A DNA stretch of 64,000 nt, from contig NZ_JAPENW010000001.1 of the NCBI RefSeq assembly GCF_026341855.1, positions 3,091,001 through 3,155,000 on the forward strand, written 5' to 3'. The stretch comes from Streptomyces sp. NBC_00568. GTDB taxonomy: Bacteria; Actinomycetota; Actinomycetes; Streptomycetales; Streptomycetaceae. Made by a program: the position numbers and the translations under genes. The notes under the pieces were generated by a model. The model did not search any database, was not told the DNA's origin, and saw only the letters and a list, made by a program, of their open reading frames with translations. Position 1 is the first letter of the stretch; each line of letters begins with the position of its first letter. Positions 55,771-64,000 of this stretch are shown one piece after another.

Positions 55771-56715
55771 TTACGGTATTTCGTCAACAATGCTGCGTTG
55801 GGCGCTGTTTGCGGCCAGCCGGTCCAACGTACGTGCCTGCAGCTCCCGTTCGGCGGCGGCGGTGACGAACTCGGCGGCGTGCTCCGCGCCAACCAGGCGT
55901 TCCACGGCCCGCATTGTCCCTGCGGGAACCTCCACCGTTCGCGCGTTTTCCTGGTCCGTCGGAGGCGGCCCCGCCGCGAGGTGCCTGCTCAGATGGCGGG
56001 TGGCGAAGAGCCGCATGGCGCGGGCCAGTTCGGCGTCGACCGTCTGCTGTGCGAGCGGTCGAAGCCGCCGGACGAGCGAGGCCGCTTCGGTCGCTTCCGC
56101 GTCGCTCGGCGGATGTTCTCCGAGATATCGCGCGAAGACATGCTCGGTGGTGAACTCCAGGAAGCGGGAGGCGATGTGCTCGACCTGACCCCTCAACTCC
56201 CTGAGATGGCCGGAGATCGCGGACAGCGGGACGCCCGCCGTGTACAACTCGACTGCCGCAGACAGCTCTTGAGGACTCGGAACGACGAAGGTGCCCTCCT
56301 CGCCCGGAATCGGCTCCAGCACGCCGAGCTCGACCGCGTCCGCCACCGCGGCGTCGTCGGGGCGGCCGCCGAACCGTTCGTCCAGCTCGGCCCGGGAGAT
56401 CCGGGCGGCCTCCTCGTCGGTCCACGGGCCGTCGACCTCCGCGACCAGACCGAGTATCCCGCCGAGGCCCCGGCCCGCGTCCCAGGCCTCCAGGAGTTCC
56501 TTGATCGAGGCCAGTGTGTAGCCGCGGTCGAGGAGATCGGCGATCTGCCGCAGCCGCGCCAGATGGGCGTCCGCGTACACATTGGCGCGGCCGCGGCGTT
56601 CGGGGCGGGGCAGCAGCCCGCGGTCCTGGTAGGCGCGGATCGTCCGGACCGTGGCGCCGCTGTGGTGCGCCAGGTCCTCGATGCGGTACGCGACTCCGCC
56701 CGGCTCGTCGCTCAT
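55771..56715 (-). CDS. MerR-family transcriptional regulator
   Basis: 314 aa, longer than simple MerRs. The N-terminal HTH has [29 protein letters not shown] (DLA--SG-TVRTIR-YQ-RGLL the key residues) and [15 protein letters not shown]. The long C-terminal all-helical domain (about 110-314) has no Cys/His metal ligands, so it is likely a multidrug- or metabolite-type regulator. It lies 25 nt behind the ferritin-like hydrolase gene's region on the same strand, read in the opposite order (MerR downstream). Targets may include that cassette. Confidence 0.88.
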   Translation of the reverse strand: MSDEPGGVAYRIEDLAHHSGATVRTIRAYQDRGLLPRPERRGRANVYADAHLARLRQIADLLDRGYTLASIKELLEAWDAGRGLGGILGLVAEVDGPWTDEEAARISRAELDERFGGRPDDAAVADAVELGVLEPIPGEEGTFVVPSPQELSAAVELYTAGVPLSAISGHLRELRGQVEHIASRFLEFTTEHVFARYLGEHPPSDAEATEAASLVRRLRPLAQQTVDAELARAMRLFATRHLSRHLAAGPPPTDQENARTVEVPAGTMRAVERLVGAEHAAEFVTAAAERELQARTLDRLAANSAQRSIVDEIP

Positions 56716-56740
56716 CTCTCCCGCCCTCCCGCTCTCGGAC

Positions 56741-57751
56741 CTATGAGGCCGCCGCCCGCCCGATCGCCCCCACCGCCGACCGCGCCGCGGGTGACTGCGC
56801 CAGATACTCGACGGCCCTGAGCAGCGAGCCCTCCTTCGACGGATGGTACGACCGTCGCAGATAGCGCGGTATGGCCGCGCCGAGCTCCTTCCAGGTGGGC
56901 AAGAGCCCTTTGCGTACAGCCTTGTTGTGGTCGCTGAGCGAGTAGCGCAGACGGCCGTCGAGCCGAGGGTCGTTACGGATCAGATAGGCGGCACCCCACG
57001 CCCACATGTACAGCATCATCGGCACGGTGACGGCCATGCCCGCGAGCCGCCGGGCGTATCGGGGCGCGCCCTCGCCGCCGCAGTGCTGGTACATGTCGAA
57101 GGCCACCGCGCGGTGCTCGACCTCCTCGGCGCCGTGCCAGCGCAGCAGGTCCAGCATGACCTCGTCGGCGTCGGCGAGATCCAGGCCCTCGGCCGTCAGC
57201 ACCCAGTCGCCCAGGACCGCCGTGAACTGCTCGATCGCCGCGATCACCGACAGCCGGAAGCGCAGCCACTCCCGGGCCGGGACCGGTACGCCCAGGGGCG
57301 GTTCGTCACCGAGCAGCTTCTCGAAGAGGAAGTCGACGTGCCTCGTGAAGTCGGCGGTGTCGAGCCGCTGCGCGGCGAGGTGGTCGAGGACGTACGCGTG
57401 CTGCACGCTGTGCGTGGCCTCCTGGCCCATGAACCCCTTGACGTCCTTGAGGAGTCCGGGGTCGCGGACCAGCGGCAGGGCCTCCTTGAGGACCCTCACG
57501 AACCACCGCTCCCCGGCCGGCAGCAGCAGGTGCAGCACATTGATGACGTGGGTGGCGGTGGGCTCGTCCGGGATCCAGTGCAGCGGGGTGTCCTCCCAGT
57601 CGAAGGACACCCGTCTCGGGACGATCGCGTGGTGCCCCCCGCTCACAGAACTGTCGCTCAAGGATCCCCCGCTCACGGATCCACTGCTCACGGATCCGCC
57701 GGCCGCGGAGGTGCCGGCCGCGTCCGTCGCGTCGCTCGGCTGCCCGGTCAC
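56741..57751 (-). CDS. Predicted metal-dependent hydrolase, ferritin-like (PF10118)
   Basis: 336 aa from GTG 57751, which overlaps the upstream stop as GTGA. After a Ser/Gly/Val-repeat N-terminus (GSVSSGSVSGGSLSDSSVSGG) the PF10118 domain runs from about residue 45, with likely diiron ligands in GQEATHSVQH and AEEVEHRAVAFDMY (Glu/His pairs). Family members are of unknown activity and are often found with SDR and oxygenase genes. It is last in a coupled cassette with the SDR-hydrolase and M24-like genes, followed by the MerR gene after 25 nt. Confidence 0.85.
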   Translation of the reverse strand: MTGQPSDATDAAGTSAAGGSVSSGSVSGGSLSDSSVSGGHHAIVPRRVSFDWEDTPLHWIPDEPTATHVINVLHLLLPAGERWFVRVLKEALPLVRDPGLLKDVKGFMGQEATHSVQHAYVLDHLAAQRLDTADFTRHVDFLFEKLLGDEPPLGVPVPAREWLRFRLSVIAAIEQFTAVLGDWVLTAEGLDLADADEVMLDLLRWHGAEEVEHRAVAFDMYQHCGGEGAPRYARRLAGMAVTVPMMLYMWAWGAAYLIRNDPRLDGRLRYSLSDHNKAVRKGLLPTWKELGAAIPRYLRRSYHPSKEGSLLRAVEYLAQSPAARSAVGAIGRAAAS

Positions 57752-59517
57752 AGCTTCGGCTCCATCCGGGCGATGGCGCGCAGTGCCCTGGGGGCGAAGC
57801 GGTGCATGAGGTGGGCGCCGCGCGCCTCCGGGGTGACCGGCACGAGCGCCTCGTTGCGGACGACCGCGCGCAGGATCGCGTCGGCGACCTTCTCCGGCGG
57901 GTAGTTGCGCAGCCCGTACAGCCGCGCCGACCGCTTCTGGCGCCGTTTCTCCTCGGTCGCGTCGACCCCGGCGAAGCGGGCGGTCGAGGTGATGTTGGTG
58001 TTGACGAAGCCCGGGCAGATCGCCGAGACGCCGATGCCCTGCCCGGCCAGCTCCGCGCGCAGACACTCGCTGAGCATCAGGACGGCCGCCTTGGAGGTGC
58101 TGTAGGCGGGCAGCGCCTTCGAGGGCTGGTACGCCGCCGCCGACGCGGTGTTGACGATGTGGCCGCCCTGCCCGCGCTCGGCCATCTGCCTGCCGAAGAG
58201 CCGGCAGCCGTGGATCACGCCCCACAGATTGACGTCCAGGACCTTCTTCCAGTCCTCCGGTGTGGTGTCGAAGAAGGAGCCGGACAGTCCGATCCCGGCG
58301 TTGTTCACCAGCACGTCCACCACGCCGTACTCGGTGGCGACCTTGTCGGCGAGCTTCTCCATGGCCTGCTCGTCGGAGACGTCGACCGTCTCGGCCCAGG
58401 CCGCGGGTGAGCCGATCAGCCGGGACATCTCCGCCGTACGGGCCGCCGCCTCGCCGTCCCGGTCGACGGCCACCACGCGCGCGCCGGCCTCGGCGAAGGC
58501 GAAGGCGGTGGCCCGCCCGATGCCGCTGCCCGCGCCGGTGACCAGCACCAGCTGTCCGCCGAACCGGTGGACGTACTTGCCGGTGGCCGTCGGCTCGGGG
58601 CCGGGCATCCCGGCCTCGCGGCCCTCGTTGGCCGTCACGAACTCGGATATCCAGGCGGCCAGTTGGTCGGGGCGCGTCCGCGGGACCCAGTGCTTGGCCG
58701 GGAGGGTGCGGCGCACCAGCCGCGGGACCCACGTCTCCAGCTCGTCGTAGAGCCGCTCGGAGAGGAACGCGTCCCCGAGGGGCGTGACGAGCTGCACGGG
58801 CGCGTGCGCGAACGCGTCCTCGCGGGGGCGGGCGATCCGGGGCCGTACGTTGTCGCGGTACAGCCAGGCGCCGTGCGCCGCGTCGGAGGGCAGCGACGGG
58901 GTCGGGTACGCGCCCGCGGGCACCTTCTCGATCCGCTGGAGGATCTTCGGCCACTGCTTGCCCAGGGGGCCGCGCCAGGCCAGCTCGGGCAGCACCGGCG
59001 TGTGCAGCAGGTACACGTACCAGGACTTGGCGCCCTGGCCGAGGAGCTGGCCGATCCTTCGCGGGGTGGGCCGCTTCGCCCGCTGCTTGATCCAGTGGCC
59101 GAGGTGGTCGAGGGACGGCCCGGACATCGACGTGAAGGAGGCGATCCGGCCCTCGGCGCGCGCGACCGTGACGAACTCCCACGACTGCACCGAACCCCAG
59201 TCGTGGCCCACCAGGTGCACCGGCTCGTCGGGGCTGACCGCGTCGATGACCGCCAGGAAGTCGTCCGTCAGCTTCTCCAGGGTGAACCCGCCGCGCAGCG
59301 GCTGCGGCGCCGTCGAACGGCCGTGTCCCCGGACGTCGTACAGCACGACATGGAAGCGGTCGGCGAGCCGGACGGCGACCTCGGACCACACCTCCTTGGA
59401 GTCCGGATAGCCGTGCACGAGCACCACGGTCGGCTGCCTGTCGTCGCCCAACTCGGCGACGCACAGCTCGACTCCGCCCGTCCGCACCCAGCGCTCGCGC
59501 GCGCCCACGAGACTCAC
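57748..59517 (-). CDS. Fusion of epoxide-hydrolase-like alpha/beta hydrolase and short-chain dehydrogenase
   Basis: 589 aa from GTG 59517 (GGAGG 4-5 nt upstream; overlaps the M24-gene stop as GTGA). N-terminal half: alpha/beta hydrolase with HGYPDS and the Asp-nucleophile elbow GHDWGS, as in epoxide hydrolases. C-terminal half (from about 315): SDR with VTGAGSGIGRA, NNAGIG, catalytic Ser in NTASAAA, YSTSK (Tyr-x3-Lys) and PGFVNTNI. Both active sites look complete. Such fusions are known in actinobacteria, substrates probably lipid or hydrophobic. It is the central gene of the three-gene cassette. Confidence 0.9.
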   Translation of the reverse strand: MSLVGARERWVRTGGVELCVAELGDDRQPTVVLVHGYPDSKEVWSEVAVRLADRFHVVLYDVRGHGRSTAPQPLRGGFTLEKLTDDFLAVIDAVSPDEPVHLVGHDWGSVQSWEFVTVARAEGRIASFTSMSGPSLDHLGHWIKQRAKRPTPRRIGQLLGQGAKSWYVYLLHTPVLPELAWRGPLGKQWPKILQRIEKVPAGAYPTPSLPSDAAHGAWLYRDNVRPRIARPREDAFAHAPVQLVTPLGDAFLSERLYDELETWVPRLVRRTLPAKHWVPRTRPDQLAAWISEFVTANEGREAGMPGPEPTATGKYVHRFGGQLVLVTGAGSGIGRATAFAFAEAGARVVAVDRDGEAAARTAEMSRLIGSPAAWAETVDVSDEQAMEKLADKVATEYGVVDVLVNNAGIGLSGSFFDTTPEDWKKVLDVNLWGVIHGCRLFGRQMAERGQGGHIVNTASAAAYQPSKALPAYSTSKAAVLMLSECLRAELAGQGIGVSAICPGFVNTNITSTARFAGVDATEEKRRQKRSARLYGLRNYPPEKVADAILRAVVRNEALVPVTPEARGAHLMHRFAPRALRAIARMEPKL

Positions 59518-60356
59518 TTGTCCTCCGCCCAGCGCCGCACGTGCGGCAGATCGTCGTCGAGCCAGAACGCGCTCTGTTCGGGGTCCTTGGAGTCGGTGAC
59601 GACCAGGATCTCCTCGAACTTCGCGCCCGTACCCCGGAATCCGAGGTGCGGTTCGACCGCCCACAGCCCCGGCCGGGGCGGGTGGTCGGAGAATGTGTAC
59701 GGCGACCACAGGGGTGACCAGCCGTCCCGGTGCCCGTGCAGCGCGTCGCTCGCCAGCCCCTTCAGGGACTGGGTGCCGAACCCGAACAGGCGCGGTGACC
59801 AGGACCGCTCCGTCACCCGGTCCACCTTGTGCGCGATCACGCCGAACGGATACGCGCGGTGGCGGTTGGCATAGCCCTGGCGGGTCATGAGCCGGTCGAC
59901 GTCCTCGTAGATCTCGCGCAGGGACCGCCGCTCACGCACCTCGCGCAGGATCAGCTCGCGGTGCGCCTCCAGATCGGCGAGCAGCCTGTCCTGCACGGGG
60001 TTCAGACCGAGCGAGCCCGAATAGCCCACGTCCGCGGTACAGCCCTTGTACACGGGTGCCATGTCGAGGATGAAGGGCATCCCCGGCTCCAGAAGGCGGT
60101 TGGTGGGGAAGAACTGCAGCGGGATCCGGAAACCGGCGAAAGCCGTGCGGTCACCGAACCAGGCGAAGGGCAGGTGGAACCAGTCCCGCACCCCGCGCTC
60201 ACGCAGCCACCGGCGCTGCATGCGCGCCGCCTCGCGCTCGGTGACGCCGGGCTTCAGCTGTGCCGCGACCGCCTCCGCGCACTCGTACGCGAGGCGCTGC
60301 ACCTCTCTGAACCCCCGCAGTTCCGCGGAGAGTTCGCCTGCCACTGCCGTCGTCAT
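59514..60356 (-). CDS. M24-fold (pita-bread) peptidase-like protein
   Basis: 280 aa from ATG 60356. The M24 fold is read from FILDMAPVYKGCTADVGYSG (two metal Asp), HGHRDGWSP, and the C-terminal WAVEPHLGFRGTGAKFEEIL with Glu ligands (VEPH, KFEE). Some standard residues of methionine aminopeptidase differ, so the activity (aminopeptidase, prolidase or creatinase-like) is open. It is first in the cassette; the stop overlaps the SDR-hydrolase start. Confidence 0.8.
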   Translation of the reverse strand: MTTAVAGELSAELRGFREVQRLAYECAEAVAAQLKPGVTEREAARMQRRWLRERGVRDWFHLPFAWFGDRTAFAGFRIPLQFFPTNRLLEPGMPFILDMAPVYKGCTADVGYSGSLGLNPVQDRLLADLEAHRELILREVRERRSLREIYEDVDRLMTRQGYANRHRAYPFGVIAHKVDRVTERSWSPRLFGFGTQSLKGLASDALHGHRDGWSPLWSPYTFSDHPPRPGLWAVEPHLGFRGTGAKFEEILVVTDSKDPEQSAFWLDDDLPHVRRWAEDK

Positions 60357-60602
60357 GCCACCGCCCCACCCTGTCCACACCGACTGCGGTACGTGTCCGT
60401 AACTTGACACTGGCGAATGTGACAGTTGTTAGAGGCGGCGTCAATAGGTCCGTGGGCAACCTGTGGACAACCGGTCGGACCGGGAGGTCTCCCGGCCGGT
60501 GTACCTGAGGGGGACCCCTACGGGCCCGTACGACTCGAGGCTGACGCGGATCCACCTCCGTGGGTTGACGACCCCTGTGGTGTGCGCCACTACCTTCGAA
60601 TC
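60357..60602. other. Divergent promoter region with perfect DnaA box
   Basis: Between the M24-like gene and the first ABC gene. TGTGGACAA at 60462-60470 is the reverse of the DnaA-box consensus TTGTCCACA. TTGACG at 60565-60570 and TACCTT at 60591-60596 (20-bp gap) could be a promoter placing the transcription start at GTG 60603. Confidence 0.4.
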
Positions 60603-61625
60603 GTGACTGTGATCGCGACCGAAAGCCTGAGCAAGCGGTTCCCCCGGGTGACCGCGCTTGACCGGCTCTCCGTGGACGTCGGGCCCGGTGTGACCGGACT
60701 CGTCGGAGCCAATGGAGCCGGCAAGTCCACACTGATCAAGATCCTGCTGGGTCTGTCCCCCGCCACCGAGGGCCGCGCGACCGTGCTCGGCCTCGACGTC
60801 GCCACCGAGGGCGGCGCCATCCGCGAGCGGGTGGGGTACATGCCCGAGCACGACTGCCTGCCGCCCGACGTCTCGGCCACCGAGTTCGTCGTCCACATGG
60901 CGCGGATGTCCGGGCTGCCGCCGGCCGCGGCCCGCGAGCGCACCGCGGACACCCTGCGCCATGTCGGCCTGTACGAGGAGCGCTACCGCCCCATCGGCGG
61001 CTACTCGACGGGCATGAAGCAGCGCGTCAAACTCGCGCAGGCCCTCGTCCACGACCCCCGGCTGGTCTTCCTGGACGAACCGACCAACGGCCTGGACCCG
61101 GTCGGCCGCGACGACATGCTCGGACTGATCCGCCGCATCCACACGGACTTCGGCATCTCGGTCCTGGTCACCTCGCACCTCCTGGGCGAACTGGAGCGCA
61201 CCTGCGACCACGTCGTCGTCGTCGACGGCGGCAAACTGCTCCGCTCCAGCTCCACCACGGACTTCACCCAGACCACCACGACCCTGGCCATCGAGGTCAC
61301 CGACACCGACGAGCACCCGGACGGCACGGCCGCGGTGCGCGAGGTGCTCCACGCGCGCGGTATCGAGACCCACGACGGCAGCGGCCTGCCGGGCGCCGGA
61401 CACATCCTGCTGCTGACCACCGAGAGCGAGGACACCTACGACCTCGTCCGCGACGTGGTCTCCGACCTCGGTCTGGGGCTGGTGCGCATGGAGCAGCGCA
61501 GGCACCACATCGCCGAGGTCTTCAAGGACAGCGACGAGCAGCGCACGAAGGACGAGCGCGCGGCGAGCACCGATCCGCGCACCGGCGACGAGCAGCGGAA
61601 GGAGGCGGTCGGCCATGGCGGTTGA
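60603..61625 (+). CDS. ABC-2 type transporter ATPase
   Basis: 340 aa from GTG 60603. Walker A GANGAGKST (about residues 38-46), signature region YSTGMKQRV, Walker B LVFLDEPTNGLDP, and switch His in TSHLLGEL. A C-terminal extension of about 100 aa is highly charged. No Shine-Dalgarno is visible before the GTG, so a leaderless mRNA is likely. It overlaps the next gene by 11 nt. Together they would form an exporter of unknown substrate. Confidence 0.9.
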   Translation: MTVIATESLSKRFPRVTALDRLSVDVGPGVTGLVGANGAGKSTLIKILLGLSPATEGRATVLGLDVATEGGAIRERVGYMPEHDCLPPDVSATEFVVHMARMSGLPPAAARERTADTLRHVGLYEERYRPIGGYSTGMKQRVKLAQALVHDPRLVFLDEPTNGLDPVGRDDMLGLIRRIHTDFGISVLVTSHLLGELERTCDHVVVVDGGKLLRSSSTTDFTQTTTTLAIEVTDTDEHPDGTAAVREVLHARGIETHDGSGLPGAGHILLLTTESEDTYDLVRDVVSDLGLGLVRMEQRRHHIAEVFKDSDEQRTKDERAASTDPRTGDEQRKEAVGHGG

Positions 61626-62520
61626 GCAGCCCCTCACCCAGCGCGGTGAGCAGTCCCGTATCCACAACATCGGCTACCGCAACTACGACGGCCCGCGCCT
61701 CGGCCGCGCCTACGCCCGCCGTTCTCTCTACTCGCAGTCCCTGCGCGGCTCCTACGGCCTCGGCCGCTCGGTCAAGTCCAAGGTCCTGCCGATGCTGCTC
61801 TTCGTGGTGATGTGCGTCCCCGCACTGATCATGGTGGCCGTGGCGGTCGCCACCAAGGCGAAGGACCTGCCCGTCGACTACACGCGCTACGCGGTGATCA
61901 TGCAGGCCGTCATCGGCCTGTACGTCGCCTCGCAGGGCCCCCAGGCGGTCTCCCGCGACCTGCGCTTCAAGACCGTGCCGCTGTACTTCTCGCGCCCCAT
62001 AGAGACCAGCGACTACGTGCGGGCCAAGTACGCGGCGCTGACCTCGGCGCTGTTCATCCTCACGGCCGCCCCGCTGATCGTGCTCTACGTGGGGGCGCTC
62101 CTGGCCAAGCTCGACTTCGCCGACCAGACGAAGGGCTTCGGGCAGGGGCTGGTCTCCGTGGCACTGCTCTCGCTGCTCTTCGCGGGCATCGGCCTGGTCA
62201 TCTCGGCGGTCACCCCGCGCCGCGGCTTCGGCATCGCGGCCGTCATCGCCGCCCTGACCATCTCCTACGGAGCGGTCTCCACCGTCCAGGCCATCGCGTT
62301 CGAGCAGTCCAGCGGCGACGCCGTCCCGTGGCTCGGGCTCTTCTCGCCGATCACGCTCATCGACGGAGTGCAGACGGCCTTCCTCGGCGCCTCCTCCGCC
62401 TTCCCCGGAGAGGTGGGCCCCTCGTCCGGGCAGGGCGTCGTCTACCTCATCGTCGTCCTGGGTCTCATCGCGGGCTGCTACGGCCTCCTGATGCGCCGCT
62501 ACCGAAAGGTCGGGCTGTGA
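61615..62520 (+). CDS. ABC-2 type transporter permease
   Basis: 301 aa from ATG 61615 (GGAAGGAGG upstream within the end of the ATPase gene). An N-terminal cytoplasmic stretch with IHNIGYRNYDGPRLGRAYAR precedes six hydrophobic segments of the ABC2_membrane type; KTVPLYFSRPIETSDYVRAKYAAL is the coupling-loop region. It is translationally coupled to the ATPases on both sides, and the following GTG overlaps its stop as GTGA. Confidence 0.88.
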   Translation: MAVEQPLTQRGEQSRIHNIGYRNYDGPRLGRAYARRSLYSQSLRGSYGLGRSVKSKVLPMLLFVVMCVPALIMVAVAVATKAKDLPVDYTRYAVIMQAVIGLYVASQGPQAVSRDLRFKTVPLYFSRPIETSDYVRAKYAALTSALFILTAAPLIVLYVGALLAKLDFADQTKGFGQGLVSVALLSLLFAGIGLVISAVTPRRGFGIAAVIAALTISYGAVSTVQAIAFEQSSGDAVPWLGLFSPITLIDGVQTAFLGASSAFPGEVGPSSGQGVVYLIVVLGLIAGCYGLLMRRYRKVGL

Positions 62521-63428
62521 CCACGCTCAACATCGACCACGTCTCGCGCTGGTTCGGCAACGTGGTGGCGGTCAACGACATCACGATGACGATCGGCCCC
62601 GGCGTCACCGGCCTGCTCGGCCCGAACGGCGCCGGCAAGTCCACCCTCATCAACATGATGGGCGGCTTCCTCGCCCCCTCGACGGGCACCGTCACCCTCG
62701 ACGGCCGGCCGACCTGGCGCAACGAGGACATCTACCGGCACATCGGCATCGTCCCCGAGCGCGAGGCGATGTACGACTTCCTCACCGGGCGCGAATTCGT
62801 CGTCGCCAACGCGGAGTTGCACGGCCTCGGCGCGAGGTCCGCCCAACGGGCCCTCGCCACGGTCGAGATGGAGTACGCGCAGGACCGCAAGATCTCCACG
62901 TACTCCAAGGGCATGCGGCAGCGCGTGAAGATGGCGTCCGCGCTGGTCCACGACCCGTCGCTGCTGCTGCTCGACGAACCGTTCAACGGCATGGACCCGC
63001 GCCAGCGTATGCAGCTCATGGATCTGCTGCGCCGCATGGGCGACGAGGGCCGCACCGTGCTGTTCTCGTCCCACATCCTCGAAGAGGTGGAGCAACTGGC
63101 CGCCCACATCGAGGTGATCGTCGCCGGACGGCACGCGGCGAGCGGCGACTTCCGGCGCATCCGCCGGCTGATGACCGACCGCCCGCACCGCTACCTGGTC
63201 CGCTCCAGCGACGACCGGGCCCTGGCCGCCGCGCTGATCGCCGACCCGTCGACGTCCGGCATCGAGGTCGACCTCGCCGAGGGCGCGCTGCGCATCCAGG
63301 CAGTCGACTTCGGCCGGTTCACCGTCCTGCTGCCGAAGGTCGCGCGTGAGCACGGCATCCGGCTGCTGACGGTGTCGCCGTCCGACGAGTCCCTGGAATC
63401 CGTCTTCTCGTATCTTGTCGCGGCGTAG
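62517..63428 (+). CDS. ABC-2 type transporter ATPase (second)
   Basis: 303 aa from GTG 62517. Walker A GPNGAGKST, signature YSKGMRQRV, Walker B LLLLDEPFNGMDP, switch SSHILEE. The C-terminal domain (about 215-303) is a small regulatory extension. It is part of the same four-gene operon (ATPase-permease-ATPase-permease) and starts in a 4-nt overlap with the preceding permease. Confidence 0.9.
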   Translation: MTTLNIDHVSRWFGNVVAVNDITMTIGPGVTGLLGPNGAGKSTLINMMGGFLAPSTGTVTLDGRPTWRNEDIYRHIGIVPEREAMYDFLTGREFVVANAELHGLGARSAQRALATVEMEYAQDRKISTYSKGMRQRVKMASALVHDPSLLLLDEPFNGMDPRQRMQLMDLLRRMGDEGRTVLFSSHILEEVEQLAAHIEVIVAGRHAASGDFRRIRRLMTDRPHRYLVRSSDDRALAAALIADPSTSGIEVDLAEGALRIQAVDFGRFTVLLPKVAREHGIRLLTVSPSDESLESVFSYLVAA

Positions 63429-63438
63429 GAGGCCGAAG

Positions 63439-64000
63439 ATGTACGACCCCACAGTCGCCCGGCTCACCTATCGGGGCCTGCTCGGCCGCCGCCGGGCCCT
63501 CATCCTCGGCATCCTGCCCGTCCTGCTCATCGTCATCTCCGTGGCCGTCCGGAGCTTCTCCGGAGCGGACGACCAGGTGGCCTCGGACCTGCTCGGCGGG
63601 TTCGCGCTCGCCACCATGGTGCCGATCATCGGTGTCATCGCCGGTACGGGAGCGATCGGGCCCGAGATCGACGACGGCTCGGTGGTGTATCTGCTGGCCA
63701 AGCCCCTGAAGCGGCCCACGATCATCTTCACCAAGCTGATCGTCGCGATCGCCGTCACCATGGCGTTCTCGGCGGTGCCGACCTTCATCGCGGGCATGAT
63801 CCTCAACGGCAACGGCCAGCAGATCGCCGTCGCCTACACCGTGGCCGCCCTGGTCGCCTCGATCGCCTACGCCGCGATGTTCCTGCTCCTCGGGACCGTG
63901 ACCCGGCACGCGGTGGTCTTCGGACTCGTCTACGCGCTCGTCTGGGAGGCCCTGTTCGGGTCACTGGTGTCCGGCGCGCGCACGCTCAGCGTCCAGCAGT
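63439..64000 (+). CDS. ABC-2 type permease, N-terminal part (runs off right edge)
   Basis: The first 187 codons lie in the window. ATG 63439 follows AGGAGG 7 nt upstream. The sequence begins MYDPTVARLTYRGLLGRRRA and shows a first TM (LILGILPVLLIVISVAV), a second (VPIIGVIAGTGAIGPEIDDG, with the GPEIDDGS loop), and more beyond, including TRHAVVFGLVYALVWEALFG. The second permease matches the second ATPase. The gene is truncated only by the window edge. Confidence 0.88.
   Translation, partial: MYDPTVARLTYRGLLGRRRALILGILPVLLIVISVAVRSFSGADDQVASDLLGGFALATMVPIIGVIAGTGAIGPEIDDGSVVYLLAKPLKRPTIIFTKLIVAIAVTMAFSAVPTFIAGMILNGNGQQIAVAYTVAALVASIAYAAMFLLLGTVTRHAVVFGLVYALVWEALFGSLVSGARTLSVQQ

Noticed and set aside
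53912..56188. 758-codon plus-strand open frame
   Set aside because: It lies opposite the LLM oxidoreductase, kptA and MerR genes, which have family motifs; composition is Arg/Gly/Val-rich antisense shadow typical of high-GC DNA.
56741..59464. 907-codon reading of the ferritin-like hydrolase frame
   Set aside because: The upper two thirds run in the wrong frame through the SDR-hydrolase gene; GTG 57751 in a GTGA overlap is the credible start.

Overview
The window is high-GC actinobacterial chromosome with typical Streptomyces signatures: ssgR/ssgA sporulation genes, a CydCD fusion, FemX, strong codon bias towards G/C at third positions, many GTG starts and GTGA/ATGA gene overlaps. Gene content and order match, from memory, the conserved core region beside oriC in Streptomyces coelicolor (roughly SCO3899 to SCO3958). 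No insertion sequence, prophage, CRISPR array, rRNA or tRNA was seen. Eight perfect copies and two 13/14 copies of the Streptomyces ParB site parS (GTTTCACGTGAAAC) are scattered through it, plus several DnaA-box-like sequences, so the window is part of the origin-proximal segregation domain.

Layout. 0-2 kb (minus): MFS start, ino1 and a PadR regulator with a striking 35-bp palindromic operator. 2.4-9.6 kb: a bifunctional penicillin-binding protein, a GT87-like membrane glycosyltransferase, an alanine-racemase-fold protein, FemX and a small membrane protein, i.e. an envelope/peptidoglycan block. 9.9-15.1 kb: rpsF-ssb-rpsR-rplI, a MATE exporter and dnaB with a DnaA-box cluster upstream. 15.2-28.9 kb: small accessory functions (a frameshifted RibD/DHFR-like gene, serine hydrolase, GNATs, MarR/MFS/HbpS-GlcG cassette, HAD phosphatase, flavohemoglobin-like protein, Nudix, LysR, PLP lyase plus PtpA operon, cupin). 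29-30.7 kb: ssgR-ssgA sporulation control. 30.8-36.2 kb: YibE/F protein, TPP-riboswitch-controlled thiC, VOC/DUF1801 pair, LysR. 36.2-42 kb: heptamer tandem repeat, TerD-VWA protein, membrane protein, PPP-like phosphatase, LacI regulator.

42-52 kb: hisC-like aminotransferase, then the cytochrome bd operon cydA-cydB-cydCD behind a perfect Rex operator, a GAF-GAF sensor kinase and a secreted M23 peptidase. 53-60 kb (all minus): HAD phosphatase, F420-type LLM oxidoreductase, KptA, MerR regulator, and a translationally coupled cassette of M24-fold protein, epoxide-hydrolase/SDR fusion and ferritin-like hydrolase. 60.6-64 kb: two ABC-2 type ATPase/permease pairs, the last permease running off the right edge.

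The most unusual observations are regulatory. A parS-like palindrome sits in the variable stem of the thiC TPP riboswitch. Other parS copies form the centre of long perfect palindromes just behind genes. One parS overlaps the translation start of cydCD.
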